From: PALSA-600 sp963842335
Lineage (GTDB): Bacteria; Actinomycetota; Thermoleophilia; Gaiellales; Gaiellaceae
Direction: 5' to 3'
Length of the DNA: 64,000 nucleotides
Assembly: GCA_963842335.1 (NCBI GenBank)
Contig: CAWJGF010000010.1
Location: 310,001-374,000, forward strand
The notes under the pieces are model-generated. The model made no database searches, was not told the DNA's origin, and saw only the letters and a list, made by a program, of their open reading frames with translations. Both the position numbers and the translations under genes were made by a program. Below are positions 41,931 to 50,085 of this stretch, one piece after another; positions within the stretch are counted from its first letter, which is position 1, and every line of letters begins with the position of its first letter.

Positions 41931-42089
41931 GCTTCGCCAAGCTTAGAGGGTGGGCGGCTCTCGGTTGAGAAAGCGTGGTTCCGCAGCGCCTGACCAGCCG
42001 GATCACGCCCGTCTTCGCGACGGCGTACTCGACGTCCGAGTGCGGCTCGCCGCCCAGCAGTGCACGAATGGAACAGTCATGCCGAAGAG

Positions 42090-42713
42090 CTACCCGAGCC
42101 AGGGCTCGAGCTCGAGCGCACGTTCGAACGCCGCACGATCGTGCACGGGGTCACCATGCGAGACGATCACGTGCTCGAAGGGCAGCTCCAGCAGTTGATG
42201 CAGCGCCGGCAGCGTGCGGGCCTCGAACGACGGGGAATTCCAGACGCGGAGGACGCCTCCTTGCCCCGTCATGCAGTCCGCGAAGACGAGCGCACGCTGC
42301 TCGGGAAGCCAGACCGGCGTCTCGTTCCGGCCGCGGCCGTCGTAGAGCGCGAGCAGCCCGCCGGGCAGCACACTTCCCGGCTCGATCGGCTCGAGCTCCA
42401 CCTCGGGGATGTTCGTCCGCCAGAAGAGCCAGGGGCCGAACGGGCGGGCGTCGTAACGGCGCACGAACACGTCGACGTCGCGCACGTGATCGGGCTTCAG
42501 GATGACGACGGCGGTCGGCGGCTTCGCGTCCAGCCGTTCCCAGAAGTCGCGCGCACTCTCCGGCGGGGCGAGCGGGTCGATCAAGACGACCTCGGCGCCC
42601 GATTCGACGCAGGTCGAGCTCACGACCTCTTCCCAGCCGACTTCGGGGTGCCAGTCGGGATACTCGAGTCGCCAGAGCCAGAGTCCCGGAGCCACATCGC
42701 GGATCGTGGTCAT
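42090..42713 (-). CDS. Metallo-beta-lactamase-like protein with degenerate metal site
   Basis: 207 residues from ATG 42713, overlapping the DsbA-like gene as ATGA. The fold pattern is preserved (SGAEVVLIDPLAPP for the first strands, ALVFADCMTG for the late Asp strand, HVIVSHGDPV near the end), but the H-x-H-x-D-H motif reads KPDHVRDVD, so most first-site ligands are gone. It may bind one metal or none. Its coupling to a DsbA/FrnE-like protein hints at thiol chemistry. Confidence 0.6.
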   Translation of the reverse strand: MTTIRDVAPGLWLWRLEYPDWHPEVGWEEVVSSTCVESGAEVVLIDPLAPPESARDFWERLDAKPPTAVVILKPDHVRDVDVFVRRYDARPFGPWLFWRTNIPEVELEPIEPGSVLPGGLLALYDGRGRNETPVWLPEQRALVFADCMTGQGGVLRVWNSPSFEARTLPALHQLLELPFEHVIVSHGDPVHDRAAFERALELEPWLG

Positions 42714-43531
42714 GAGCCTGATTCTGTCCAATAGAAGTCGGCGCCTGCCGCAACGGGCGTTGCGACGCGGCTGAGTGCGGCGCGTGCATCTCTCGGGTCG
42801 AGCTGTGCGATGAGGGCGACCTCGGCGGTGGCGAGCGGCTCGCCGGCCCAGGCAAGGATCTCCTCGACCCGGCGCGGCTTGCGGCGGCGCTCGAGGTCGG
42901 GCGCGAGGTTCGCGATTGCGGTCTCGTAGACCTCGACCGGATTGAAGCCGGGAACGGTGAGGGTCTGCTCACCGCTCCGGAACTCGTAGCTCGGGGCGGT
43001 GTAGCGCCGCTCCGACCGCCGGCCGCCGAGCTTGTGGTCGAGTGCTCGCGCGGAGAGCGTAGGTGTGCGGGCCGCGGCAATGTCGGCCTGCAGCGCTTGC
43101 TCCACGTCGTCGCCGGCGCACCAGCGGTCGAGTTCCTCCGGGGCGAGGCCGGCATCCCGCGCCGCTGCGGCGATCAACTCCGGGTCGTCGAGCAGGCCGT
43201 GCTGCATCACGCGAACCCGCAGCTGGCGGAGGAGCCGATCCTCAGCAGCCGGTGCACGCAGTCGGGCCGCGACCACCGCGCGGCAGGCTGGTTCCGATGA
43301 TGCAGTGCGCGCATACGGCACGGGATCGATCGGCATGCCGTAGCGACGCTGCAGATTCGGTGCGCCTTCCGCCAATCTCTCCGCCTCGCCCGGCTCGAGG
43401 GTCAGCACGATCATCCGCGTCCGCCAGCTGAGCTGGTCACCGTAGTGCCAGCGGAGGCGCCAGCGAATCGGCTCGGCGGAGAACGCGAACGGGCACGCCG
43501 GGTCAGTGAAGAGCGTGATCTCGAGTGGCAC
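42710..43531 (-). CDS. DsbA/FrnE-like thioredoxin-fold protein
   Basis: 273 residues beginning LEITLFTDPACPFAFSAEPI, where DPACPFAF is the DsbA/HCCA-isomerase active site with only one cysteine. The helical insertion and the cis-proline strand (ARTPTLSARALD area) are visible, and TVPGFNPVEVYETAIANL closes the fold. The extra 65 C-terminal residues look like a winged helix (RVEEILAWAGEPLATAEVALI). The single cysteine excludes classic disulfide exchange, so glutathione- or mycothiol-type isomerase or reductase chemistry is likelier. TAATCT lies six bases before the GTG. Confidence 0.75.
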   Translation of the reverse strand: MPLEITLFTDPACPFAFSAEPIRWRLRWHYGDQLSWRTRMIVLTLEPGEAERLAEGAPNLQRRYGMPIDPVPYARTASSEPACRAVVAARLRAPAAEDRLLRQLRVRVMQHGLLDDPELIAAAARDAGLAPEELDRWCAGDDVEQALQADIAAARTPTLSARALDHKLGGRRSERRYTAPSYEFRSGEQTLTVPGFNPVEVYETAIANLAPDLERRRKPRRVEEILAWAGEPLATAEVALIAQLDPRDARAALSRVATPVAAGADFYWTESGS

Positions 43532-43595
43532 GCGGCGAGATTAGATGGTTGAAGCCCACTTGCGCTGCGTCGCAGAAGCGGAGAGGGTGCCCGTC

Positions 43596-44810
43596 ATGGC
43601 GACGTGGACGAACTGGGTGGGAAACCAGACCTGCAGCCCGGCAGAGCTGGTGGCAGCGGCCAGCGAGGACGAGGTGGCGGCTGGGGTTGCCGCGGCCACG
43701 GAGCGGGGGTTGACGGTTCGCGCCGCAGGCGCCGGCCATTCCTTCACGCCGGTGGTCGCAACCGACGGCTTGCTGCTCGACCTGAGCGCCCTTCGCGGCA
43801 TCCGCGCGGTCGACGCGGAGCGCCGGCGCGTCGTGGTCGGCCCTGCGACGGCGATCGGTGAGTTCGGGGAGCCGCTCTGGTCAGCAGGGCTCTCGCTCGT
43901 CAACCAGGGGGACATCGTCGCCCAGCAGATCGCAGGCGCGGTGTCGACCGCGACGCACGGCTCGGGCCTGCGGCTCGGGAGCTTCTCGGCTGGAGTCCGC
44001 CGGCTGCGGCTCGTCACGCCCACGGGCGAGATCGTCGAGATCGGCGAGGACGAGCCCGACCGCCTGCACGCGGCGCAGGTCGCGGTCGGGATGCTCGGCG
44101 TGATCACGGAGCTCGAGCTCGAGGTCGCAGCCGCCTACCGCCTGCGTGAGCGGATCGAGCACTGGAGCTGGGACGAGGCGTGGGGGCAGTTCGACGAGCT
44201 CGCGCGCGAGCATCGCCACTACTCGTTCTTCTGGATGCCATCGGATGATTCGGCGGCGCTCTACGGCCTCGCGACGCCGGGTGAGCAGATGGCCGACCGC
44301 TGCCACGTGAAGATCTACGACGAGGTCGGCGCCGATACGCCCGACTCCGACGAGCCGCATCGACGCGTCGGCCCGGCGTACGTGATCTATCCGATGATCT
44401 ACGAGCCGAACTTCCACGAGCTCGAGTACTTCGTCCCGTTCGAGCGTGGCCGGGACGCGCTTGCTGCAATGCGCGAGTTGATGCTGGCGCGTCTACCGGC
44501 ATCGGTGTTTCCGATGGAGGTGCGAACCGTCGGCCGCGATCAGGCGTTCCTCTCGCACAGCTACGAGCGCGACACGGTCGTCATCTCGGTATCGGGTATG
44601 CCGGGCACCGACTACGCGCCGTACCTACGCGAGGTCGACCGGCTGCTGGGCGAGTTCGACGCTCGTGTTCACTGGGGAAAGCTTCACTTCCTGACGCGCG
44701 AGCAGCTTTTCGCGCGCTATCCGCGAGCCGGATCGTTCATCGAACTTCGGCGGAAGCTCGACCCGGCGGGAGTGTTCTTGAACGACCACCTGCGCCCGCT
44801 GTTCGCGTAG
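43596..44810 (+). CDS. FAD-linked aldonolactone oxidase (ALO family)
   Basis: 404 residues. The FAD-binding PCMH domain shows TVRAAGAGHSFTPVVATDG with H48 at the covalent-flavin position, GDIVAQQIAGAVSTATHGSG and the AAQVAVGMLGVITELELEV block. The C-terminal half is the D-arabinono-1,4-lactone oxidase domain ending HWGKLHFLTREQLFARYP and ELRRKLDPAGVFLNDHLRPLF. It oxidises a sugar lactone or polyol with oxygen. GGAGAGG upstream fits the chosen ATG; a frame upstream to 43545 adds 17 unlikely residues. Confidence 0.85.
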   Translation: MATWTNWVGNQTCSPAELVAAASEDEVAAGVAAATERGLTVRAAGAGHSFTPVVATDGLLLDLSALRGIRAVDAERRRVVVGPATAIGEFGEPLWSAGLSLVNQGDIVAQQIAGAVSTATHGSGLRLGSFSAGVRRLRLVTPTGEIVEIGEDEPDRLHAAQVAVGMLGVITELELEVAAAYRLRERIEHWSWDEAWGQFDELAREHRHYSFFWMPSDDSAALYGLATPGEQMADRCHVKIYDEVGADTPDSDEPHRRVGPAYVIYPMIYEPNFHELEYFVPFERGRDALAAMRELMLARLPASVFPMEVRTVGRDQAFLSHSYERDTVVISVSGMPGTDYAPYLREVDRLLGEFDARVHWGKLHFLTREQLFARYPRAGSFIELRRKLDPAGVFLNDHLRPLFA

Positions 44811-45346
44811 TGGCGCGACAGATCGTCCTGCTGCGAGGGATCAACGTCGGCGGGAATCGCCGCCTCGCGATGGCCGACCTGCGCAGGCTGCTCGCCTCGC
44901 TCGGTTACGGCGAAGTTCGCACGCATCTCCAGAGCGGCAATGTGATCGTCGAGAGCACCCACACGCCGCAGCGCCTGAAGTCGGTGATCGAGCGAGGACT
45001 GGCCGATGAGCTCGGTCTCGAGATCGAGGTGTTCGTGCGCACGCGTGACGAACTGGCGGCCGTGATCGCCCGCGACCCGCTCGGCGCTGTCGCGGATAAC
45101 CCGTCCCGGTACATCGTCACCTTCCTCTCGGGCAAGCCCGACCCCGCTGCCGTGCGCGAGGCTGCCGCGCATGCCGGTCACGAGCGATTCGTCGCGCACG
45201 GTCGCGAGCTCTATGCCTGGCATCCGGAGGGAGTACGCGACTCGGCGCTCGCGAAGCTGTTGTCCGAGAAGCGGTTGGGCGTGACGGCGACCGCACGCAA
45301 CTGGAACACCGTCAGAAGGCTGCTGGGGCTCGCGGACGAGCGCTAG
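44810..45346 (+). CDS. DUF1697 protein
   Basis: 178 residues from GTG, overlapping the oxidase stop by one base. IVLLRGINVGGNRRLAMADLRRLLASLGY and the HLQSGNVIVES motif are diagnostic for DUF1697, and the C-terminus has RNWNTVRRLLGLA. The biochemical role is unknown. Confidence 0.85.
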   Translation: MARQIVLLRGINVGGNRRLAMADLRRLLASLGYGEVRTHLQSGNVIVESTHTPQRLKSVIERGLADELGLEIEVFVRTRDELAAVIARDPLGAVADNPSRYIVTFLSGKPDPAAVREAAAHAGHERFVAHGRELYAWHPEGVRDSALAKLLSEKRLGVTATARNWNTVRRLLGLADER

Positions 45347-45352
45347 CTTCAC

Positions 45353-45901
45353 TCAGAGCTTGGCAGGAGAACTGTGCTCGGCCTCCGCAAGGAGGCTGTC
45401 CAGGTCGGGACGCACCTGCTTGAACGCGAGTGTGCCGTCGGCTCCGCGAGGCCACTCGCTCTCTGGGCGGTCCCACGCGAGCTCGAGGCCGTTCCCATCG
45501 GGGTCGCGCAAGTAGAGCGCCTCGTGCGTCCCGTGATCCGACGCGCCGTCGAGCGGCCAGTTCGCTGTGATCAATCTGCGCAACGCATCACCGAGCGCCG
45601 CGCGCGTCGGGTAGTTGATCGCGACGTGGTAGAGCCCCGTGGTGCCCGGAGGGGGTGCGGGGCCGCCGGCCGACTCCCAGGTGTTGAAGCCGAGGTGGTG
45701 GTGATAGCCGCCCGCGGACAGGAAGAGAGCATCCTGCATCCGCACGATCACGTCGAAGCCGAGCACGCCGACGTAGAAGTCGTGGACGCGCTGAATATCG
45801 GCCGTCTTCAGATGGACGTGTCCGATCCGTGTGCCGGCCGCGACCGGCTGCGGGGCCCGCTCGGCCGGAGTCACGCCCTGGGTGCCGAGATCATTGACCA
45901 C
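45353..45901 (-). CDS. Ring-cleavage-dioxygenase-like VOC protein
   Basis: 182 residues. RIGHVHLKTADIQRVHDFYV with its metal histidine, SAGGYHHHLGFNTWESAGG and GLYHVAINYPT, then EALYLRDPDGNGLELAWDRP with the glutamate ligand are characteristic of catechol-2,3-dioxygenase-like (YwbC/CatE) proteins. All three likely ligands of one site are present. Its GTG follows TAGGTT by six bases, and the divergent GST-like gene starts 33 bp away. Confidence 0.8.
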   Translation of the reverse strand: MVNDLGTQGVTPAERAPQPVAAGTRIGHVHLKTADIQRVHDFYVGVLGFDVIVRMQDALFLSAGGYHHHLGFNTWESAGGPAPPPGTTGLYHVAINYPTRAALGDALRRLITANWPLDGASDHGTHEALYLRDPDGNGLELAWDRPESEWPRGADGTLAFKQVRPDLDSLLAEAEHSSPAKL

Positions 45902-45907
45902 GCAAGC

Positions 45908-45928
45908 AACCTACCACATCGTTAGGCT
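45908..45928. promoter_or_regulatory. Divergent leaderless -10 boxes (VOC / GST)
   Basis: TAGGTT on the minus strand (45913-45908) and TAGGCT on the plus strand (45923-45928) each end six bases before a start codon (GTG 45901 and ATG 45935). Nine bases lie between the two boxes, so both -35 regions must overlap the other gene's first codons. Confidence 0.6.
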
Positions 45929-45934
45929 CGGATC

Positions 45935-46534
45935 ATGCTCCTGTACGACAGCCCGGTCTCGGGGAATTGTTTCAAGGTACGTCTGCTGCTCGCGCACCTT
46001 GGCCTCCCGTACGAACGCCAGACGGTCGACGTTGCCGACCGGTCGGGGCGTCCGGAGCTTCTCGGCGGGCTGAATCCCGCGCTTCGGGTGCCGACGCTCG
46101 TGCTCGACGACGGCCGCCCGCTCGCCGAGTCGGGCGCGATCCTCTGGTATTTCGGCGATGGAACACGCTTCGTCCCCGGCGATCCGTACGAACGGGCGCA
46201 GGTGTTGCAGTGGATGTTCTTCGAGCAGTACGACTTCGAGCCTGCGATCGCCGTCGTTCGCTTCTGGCTCCTGTACTCGGGCCGTCCGGAGGAGTTCGCC
46301 GATCGCGTCGAGGAGCGGACGGCGGCCGGCTACCGCGCGCTCGCTGCGCTCGAACGTGGCCTCGACGGACGGAAGTGGCTCGTCGGGGAAGCGATGAGCC
46401 TGGCGGACATCGCGCTCTACGGGTACACGCACGTCGCGGACGAGGGTGGGTTCGACCTCGGGCGCTTTCCCGTGATCGGCGAGTGGCTCGACCGCGTGTC
46501 GGCCGAGCCGGGTCACGTCACGATCGACGCCTGA
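45935..46534 (+). CDS. Glutathione S-transferase-like protein
   Basis: 199 residues. The thioredoxin-like N-domain starts LLYDSPVSGNCFKVRLLLAHLGLPYERQTV, with NPALRVPTLVLDDGRPLAESGAIL (cis-proline V-P and the E-S substrate-binding pair). The helical C-domain has KWLVGEAMSLADIALYGYTH, the usual N-capping box. Actinobacteria mostly lack glutathione, so a different thiol or a non-enzymatic role is possible. Confidence 0.85.
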   Translation: MLLYDSPVSGNCFKVRLLLAHLGLPYERQTVDVADRSGRPELLGGLNPALRVPTLVLDDGRPLAESGAILWYFGDGTRFVPGDPYERAQVLQWMFFEQYDFEPAIAVVRFWLLYSGRPEEFADRVEERTAAGYRALAALERGLDGRKWLVGEAMSLADIALYGYTHVADEGGFDLGRFPVIGEWLDRVSAEPGHVTIDA

Positions 46535-46557
46535 CGAGGCGTGAACAAGCGCTCCGC

Positions 46558-47841
46558 CTAGCTGATTGTCAGCGACGCGCCGATGAGGGCGCCGGCGTGC
46601 ACGCGTACGAGAGAACCGCGCGCGAGCGTTCCTCTCCAGCGGAAGAATCCCGCGGCTCCGACGCGCAACGTGCCGAGCGATTGCCAGCCCGCACCGGTGC
46701 GTCGTTCGAGTCGGGCCGTCGAGCCGGCGGCCGGGGCACGGAGCTCTCCCCAGAGCGACGTGTGCGTTCCGGTCCGCGAGATCTGCGCGAGCGGCAGCTC
46801 GAATGCGTTGAAGGCCGGCTTCTGGTGATCGGCGAGGGTCACGAGGCCACTCTGGAAGCGCGCGAGGTCGGGCTCATCGCGGTAGAGGAAATGGATCAGC
46901 AGGTCGACCCGCGGCGTGCGGTAGGCGACGTAGGCGCCTTCGCCCATGTACCGCGCCTGCAAGGCAAGCGACACGCCGAGAAACTTGTCGGGCGGGTTGC
47001 TCTGGTAGCCGTATTCCGTGAGCCAGATCCGCGCGCCGCCGAAGTCGCGGGCCACGAGCGTCACGAGTTTGTTGATCGTCGCCATCGTGATCGTGGTGCA
47101 GTTGGCACAACCGCCCTTCAACGGCGTCTCGCGCTTCGGGTCGAGCGGGTACGGATTGTGCGCGTACGCATCGAGCCGTGCATGGGCGGCTCGCATTCCG
47201 CCGATCCAGGCGACGGGCGAGACGCCGCCCGTCGAGCCTCGTGGGGCGGTTCCGCCTCCCGCGACGAGCGCGCCGGGGATCGCCGCGTGGATCGCCTCGT
47301 ACGCCGGGTTCAGGAGGCGCGTCGTGTAGACCGCCGCCGTGGTAGGCCGTAGCCACCGCACCTGATTCGGCTCGTTCCAGATCAGCCAGCGCTTGATCCA
47401 CGGATAACGCTGCGCGGCGGCTCCCGCGAATGCGCCGAAGCTCGTCGGAGCCGTCGGTGCGACGTTCGAGGCCCGCCCGCCGTTCGCCCACGACGGGGTT
47501 CCGACGAGTTGGAGCACGACCGAGATTCCATGGGCGTGAAGAGCGTCGAGCACGGGGTCGTTCGTGTCCCAGGCGTACGCCGGGTCGGTGGGATCGGTGG
47601 CGTCGGCCGGGCGCGTGTGCGCGACCTGGTCCCAGCGGATGGTGAAGCGAACCACCTGCACGCCGAGGCTGTTCAGCTGAGCGACGCGCGCGTCGACCGA
47701 ACCAGGCCCGTTCAGGAGCCACGCGTCGTCGGTCAAGCCGTACTTGATTCCGGTCGCGGCACGGGCGCGGGGTGTGGCGAGCGCGCCTCCGGCAAGCACG
47801 AGCAGCACGGCGAGCACGGCGAACTGGACGAAGCGAGTCAT
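46558..47841 (-). CDS. Secreted glycoside hydrolase of the clan A type (paralogue)
   Basis: 427 residues with a signal peptide (FAVLAVLLVLAGGALATPRARA) and a Shine-Dalgarno GAAGGAGA before the ATG. The barrel carries RWLIWNEPN (E157, acid/base) and IWLTEYG (E276, nucleophile), QLVGTPSWANGG and AYAHNPYP, all matching loops in the 10458-11849 protein. Two cysteines (GGCANCT) are specific to this copy. The C-terminal 75 residues form a small beta domain. It probably acts on a cell-wall or environmental polysaccharide. Confidence 0.75.
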   Translation of the reverse strand: MTRFVQFAVLAVLLVLAGGALATPRARAATGIKYGLTDDAWLLNGPGSVDARVAQLNSLGVQVVRFTIRWDQVAHTRPADATDPTDPAYAWDTNDPVLDALHAHGISVVLQLVGTPSWANGGRASNVAPTAPTSFGAFAGAAAQRYPWIKRWLIWNEPNQVRWLRPTTAAVYTTRLLNPAYEAIHAAIPGALVAGGGTAPRGSTGGVSPVAWIGGMRAAHARLDAYAHNPYPLDPKRETPLKGGCANCTTITMATINKLVTLVARDFGGARIWLTEYGYQSNPPDKFLGVSLALQARYMGEGAYVAYRTPRVDLLIHFLYRDEPDLARFQSGLVTLADHQKPAFNAFELPLAQISRTGTHTSLWGELRAPAAGSTARLERRTGAGWQSLGTLRVGAAGFFRWRGTLARGSLVRVHAGALIGASLTIS

Positions 47842-47953
47842 TCTCCTTCGTTCGACGGGATCGTTCCGTCCAAAACGTCTACCTGGCAGGCTTCACAGTT
47901 TCGTGACAGAGCGGTTTCCCACGTGTGACACGTTCCTCGCTAGGTTCGACGAC

Positions 47954-48316
47954 ATGGCGAAGACAACGACACCGAAGACCGCGACGGCGAAGACCGGGAC
48001 GGCGAAGACCGCCACGCCGTGGGGCGCGGCCACTGTCGTAGAAGGGGTGACTGTGCAGCAGCGGGCGGGTGAGCGACGGTTCGCCTCGGTCGTCGAGCTG
48101 CTCGAGACCGAGCAGGGCGAGCGGCTCGTTCGTTTCGCCTACTCCACTGCCGGCGTCGGCCGGCGAGGCCCTGTCACGTTGCGCGAGCGGGATGTGGAGC
48201 GCCTGCTTGCCGAGCTCACCCAGAAGCCGACGCTCGCGAAGGTGCTCCGGCTCGGGGCGGTTAGACGACCGCAGCAAGCGTCATTCGAGCCGCATCGACG
48301 AGCGATCCCAGGATGA
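47954..48316 (+). CDS. Small basic protein with AKT repeats
   Basis: 120 residues from the ATG that follows TAGGTT by seven bases. The N-terminus repeats a short K-T-x-T-A unit (TTTPKTATAKTGTAKTATP), encoded by 15-bp direct repeats. The rest (VVELLETEQGERLVRFAYST, then VTLRERDVERLLAELTQKP) is a mixed alpha-beta domain that I do not recognise. Its last 18 codons overlap the end of purQ on the other strand by 56 bp, so the true C-terminus might differ. Confidence 0.55.
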   Translation: MAKTTTPKTATAKTGTAKTATPWGAATVVEGVTVQQRAGERRFASVVELLETEQGERLVRFAYSTAGVGRRGPVTLRERDVERLLAELTQKPTLAKVLRLGAVRRPQQASFEPHRRAIPG

Positions 48317-48965
48317 GCGTGCCGTCGGTCGAGCCGAGGAGCGGGTCGACGGCGTGCTCCGGGTGAGGCATAAGCCCGAAGACGTTGCCGTGCTCGTTCA
48401 GCACACCTGCGACATCGGCGATCGCTCCGTTCGGATTGGCGCCGTCCGCGTAGCGCAGGCAGATTTGACCGGTCGAGTCGAGGTGGGCGAGGAGATCATC
48501 GTCGGCGAACCAGCAGCCTTCGCCGTGCTTCACCGGGACGGTCAGCGTGTGGCCCTCCGTGCAGCGCGACGTGAACGGCGTGTCGAGGCGTTCGACGATG
48601 AGCGGCACGTCGCGGCAGACGAACGAGAGGGACGCGTTCGCACGGAGCGCGCCTGGCAGCAGGCCCGCTTCGGTGAGCACCTGGAAGCCGTTGCAGATCC
48701 CGAGCACGAGTCCGCCCTCGGCCGCGAAGGCAATGACGGCTTCCAGCACCGGCGAGAACCGTGCGATCGCGCCGCAGCGGAGGTAGTCGCCGAACGAGAA
48801 CCCGCCAGGAAGGACAACCGCAGCAGTGTCGGGCGGAAGCGCCTCCGCCGTGTGCCAGACCCGTGGCGCGTCGGCGCCGAGCCGCTCGAGCGCGAGCTGT
48901 GCGTCGCGGTCGTCGTTCGAGCCCGGGAAGACGATCACCGCGACGACCGGCCGCGGCTCGTTCAC
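48261..48965 (-). CDS. purQ: Phosphoribosylformylglycinamidine synthase, glutaminase subunit
   Basis: 234 residues from GTG 48965, which overlaps the purS stop. VAVIVFPGSNDDRD, LPGGFSFGDYLRCGAIA, LGICNGFQVLTEAGLLPG (nucleophile C of G-I-C-N-G) and FGLMPHPEHA (H and E of the triad) are all present. It supplies ammonia to PurL with PurS as bridge. It ends the purD-E-B-C-S-Q run. Confidence 0.95.
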   Translation of the reverse strand: MNEPRPVVAVIVFPGSNDDRDAQLALERLGADAPRVWHTAEALPPDTAAVVLPGGFSFGDYLRCGAIARFSPVLEAVIAFAAEGGLVLGICNGFQVLTEAGLLPGALRANASLSFVCRDVPLIVERLDTPFTSRCTEGHTLTVPVKHGEGCWFADDDLLAHLDSTGQICLRYADGANPNGAIADVAGVLNEHGNVFGLMPHPEHAVDPLLGSTDGTLILGSLVDAARMTLAAVV

Positions 48966-49225
48966 GTGGCCGCCGCTTCCGGCGGTTCCGTGTGCAGCTC
49001 GATCGAATAGCTCTCGATCAGGGGATTCGCGAGCAGCTTGTCGCACATGCGCCCAAGCTGTGCGAGCGCGTCGGCACGGTCGTCGGTCGCCACTTCGAGG
49101 TCGACGAGCCGGCCAACGCGAGTCGCCCCGACGTCGAAGCCGAGATGGTGGAGTGAGGTCTCCACCGCCTGGCCCTGCGGGTCGAGGATCCCCGGCTTCG
49201 GCCGGACGAGCACGGTCGCCTTCAC
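48962..49225 (-). CDS. purS: Phosphoribosylformylglycinamidine synthase, small subunit
   Basis: 87 residues from GTG 49225 (GTGA overlap with purC, and a four-base overlap with purQ). KATVLVRPKPGILDPQGQAV and the ending NPLIESYSIEL are the PurS signature. The dimer bridges PurQ and PurL. Confidence 0.92.
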   Translation of the reverse strand: MKATVLVRPKPGILDPQGQAVETSLHHLGFDVGATRVGRLVDLEVATDDRADALAQLGRMCDKLLANPLIESYSIELHTEPPEAAAT

Positions 49226-50085
49226 CGGAGCACGATGCCTGGGTCGGCGAGATAGTCGTCGAAGGCGATGCCCGTCAGCTGCTCGAACGCCTCGACGTAG
49301 CGCGCGCGCGTTCCGGTGACGACCTCCTCTGGCAGTTCGGGGCCGGGATCGGTCTTGTCCCAACCGAGCGTCTCGCAGTAGTCGCGGACGAACTGCTTGT
49401 CGAACGACGGCGGTGTGGCGCCGGGCCGGAAGCCTGCTGCCGGCCAGAAGCGCGAGGAATCGGGTGTGAACGCCTCATCGCCCAGCACGAGGCGGTCGTT
49501 CTCGTCGATGCCGAACTCCAGTTTCGTGTCGGCCAGGATGATCCCGCGCTCGCGCGCGTAGTCCGAGACGAACGCGTAGAGGGCCAGGGCGATGGCTTCG
49601 ACCTCGTCGAAGCGCTCCTCGCCGACCAGCGCGGCCGCAGTCGCACGGTCGATGTTCTCGTCGTGGCCGGTCTCCGCTTTCGTCGCCGGCGTGAAGATCG
49701 CCCGTGGCAGCTGCTCCGACTCTGCCAGCCCCGCGGGTAGCGCGTGCCCGCACACCTGGCCAGTGGCGCGATAGTCCTTCCAGCCGGAGCCGGCGAGGTA
49801 GCCGCGCACGACGCATTCGATCGGCAACATCGACAGGCGCTTGCACTCGGTGGAACGGCCGTCGTCGCGCAGCGCCAGCAGGTGATTCGGCACGAGCTGG
49901 CTCGTCCGCGCGAACCAGAAACCGGACAGGCCGGTGAGCACACGACCCTTGTCGGGGATCTCGGTAGGGAGAACGACGTCGAACGTGGAGATGCGGTCGC
50001 TGGCGACGAGCAGCAGGCGGTCGTCGTCGAGCGCGTACAACTCGCGGATTTTCCCGCTACCGACGTGGAGAGCGGCTTCAGGCAT
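49222..50085 (-). CDS. purC: SAICAR synthetase
   Basis: 287 residues from ATG 50085. GSGKIRELYALDDDRLLLVASDRISTFDVVL begins the ATP-grasp-like domain, MLPIECVVRGYLAGSGWKDY is the conserved substrate block, and ILADTKLEFGIDENDRLVLGDEAFTPDSSRFW contains the two metal-binding motifs. It joins aspartate to CAIR. It overlaps purB by eight bases. Confidence 0.95.
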   Translation of the reverse strand: MPEAALHVGSGKIRELYALDDDRLLLVASDRISTFDVVLPTEIPDKGRVLTGLSGFWFARTSQLVPNHLLALRDDGRSTECKRLSMLPIECVVRGYLAGSGWKDYRATGQVCGHALPAGLAESEQLPRAIFTPATKAETGHDENIDRATAAALVGEERFDEVEAIALALYAFVSDYARERGIILADTKLEFGIDENDRLVLGDEAFTPDSSRFWPAAGFRPGATPPSFDKQFVRDYCETLGWDKTDPGPELPEEVVTGTRARYVEAFEQLTGIAFDDYLADPGIVLR

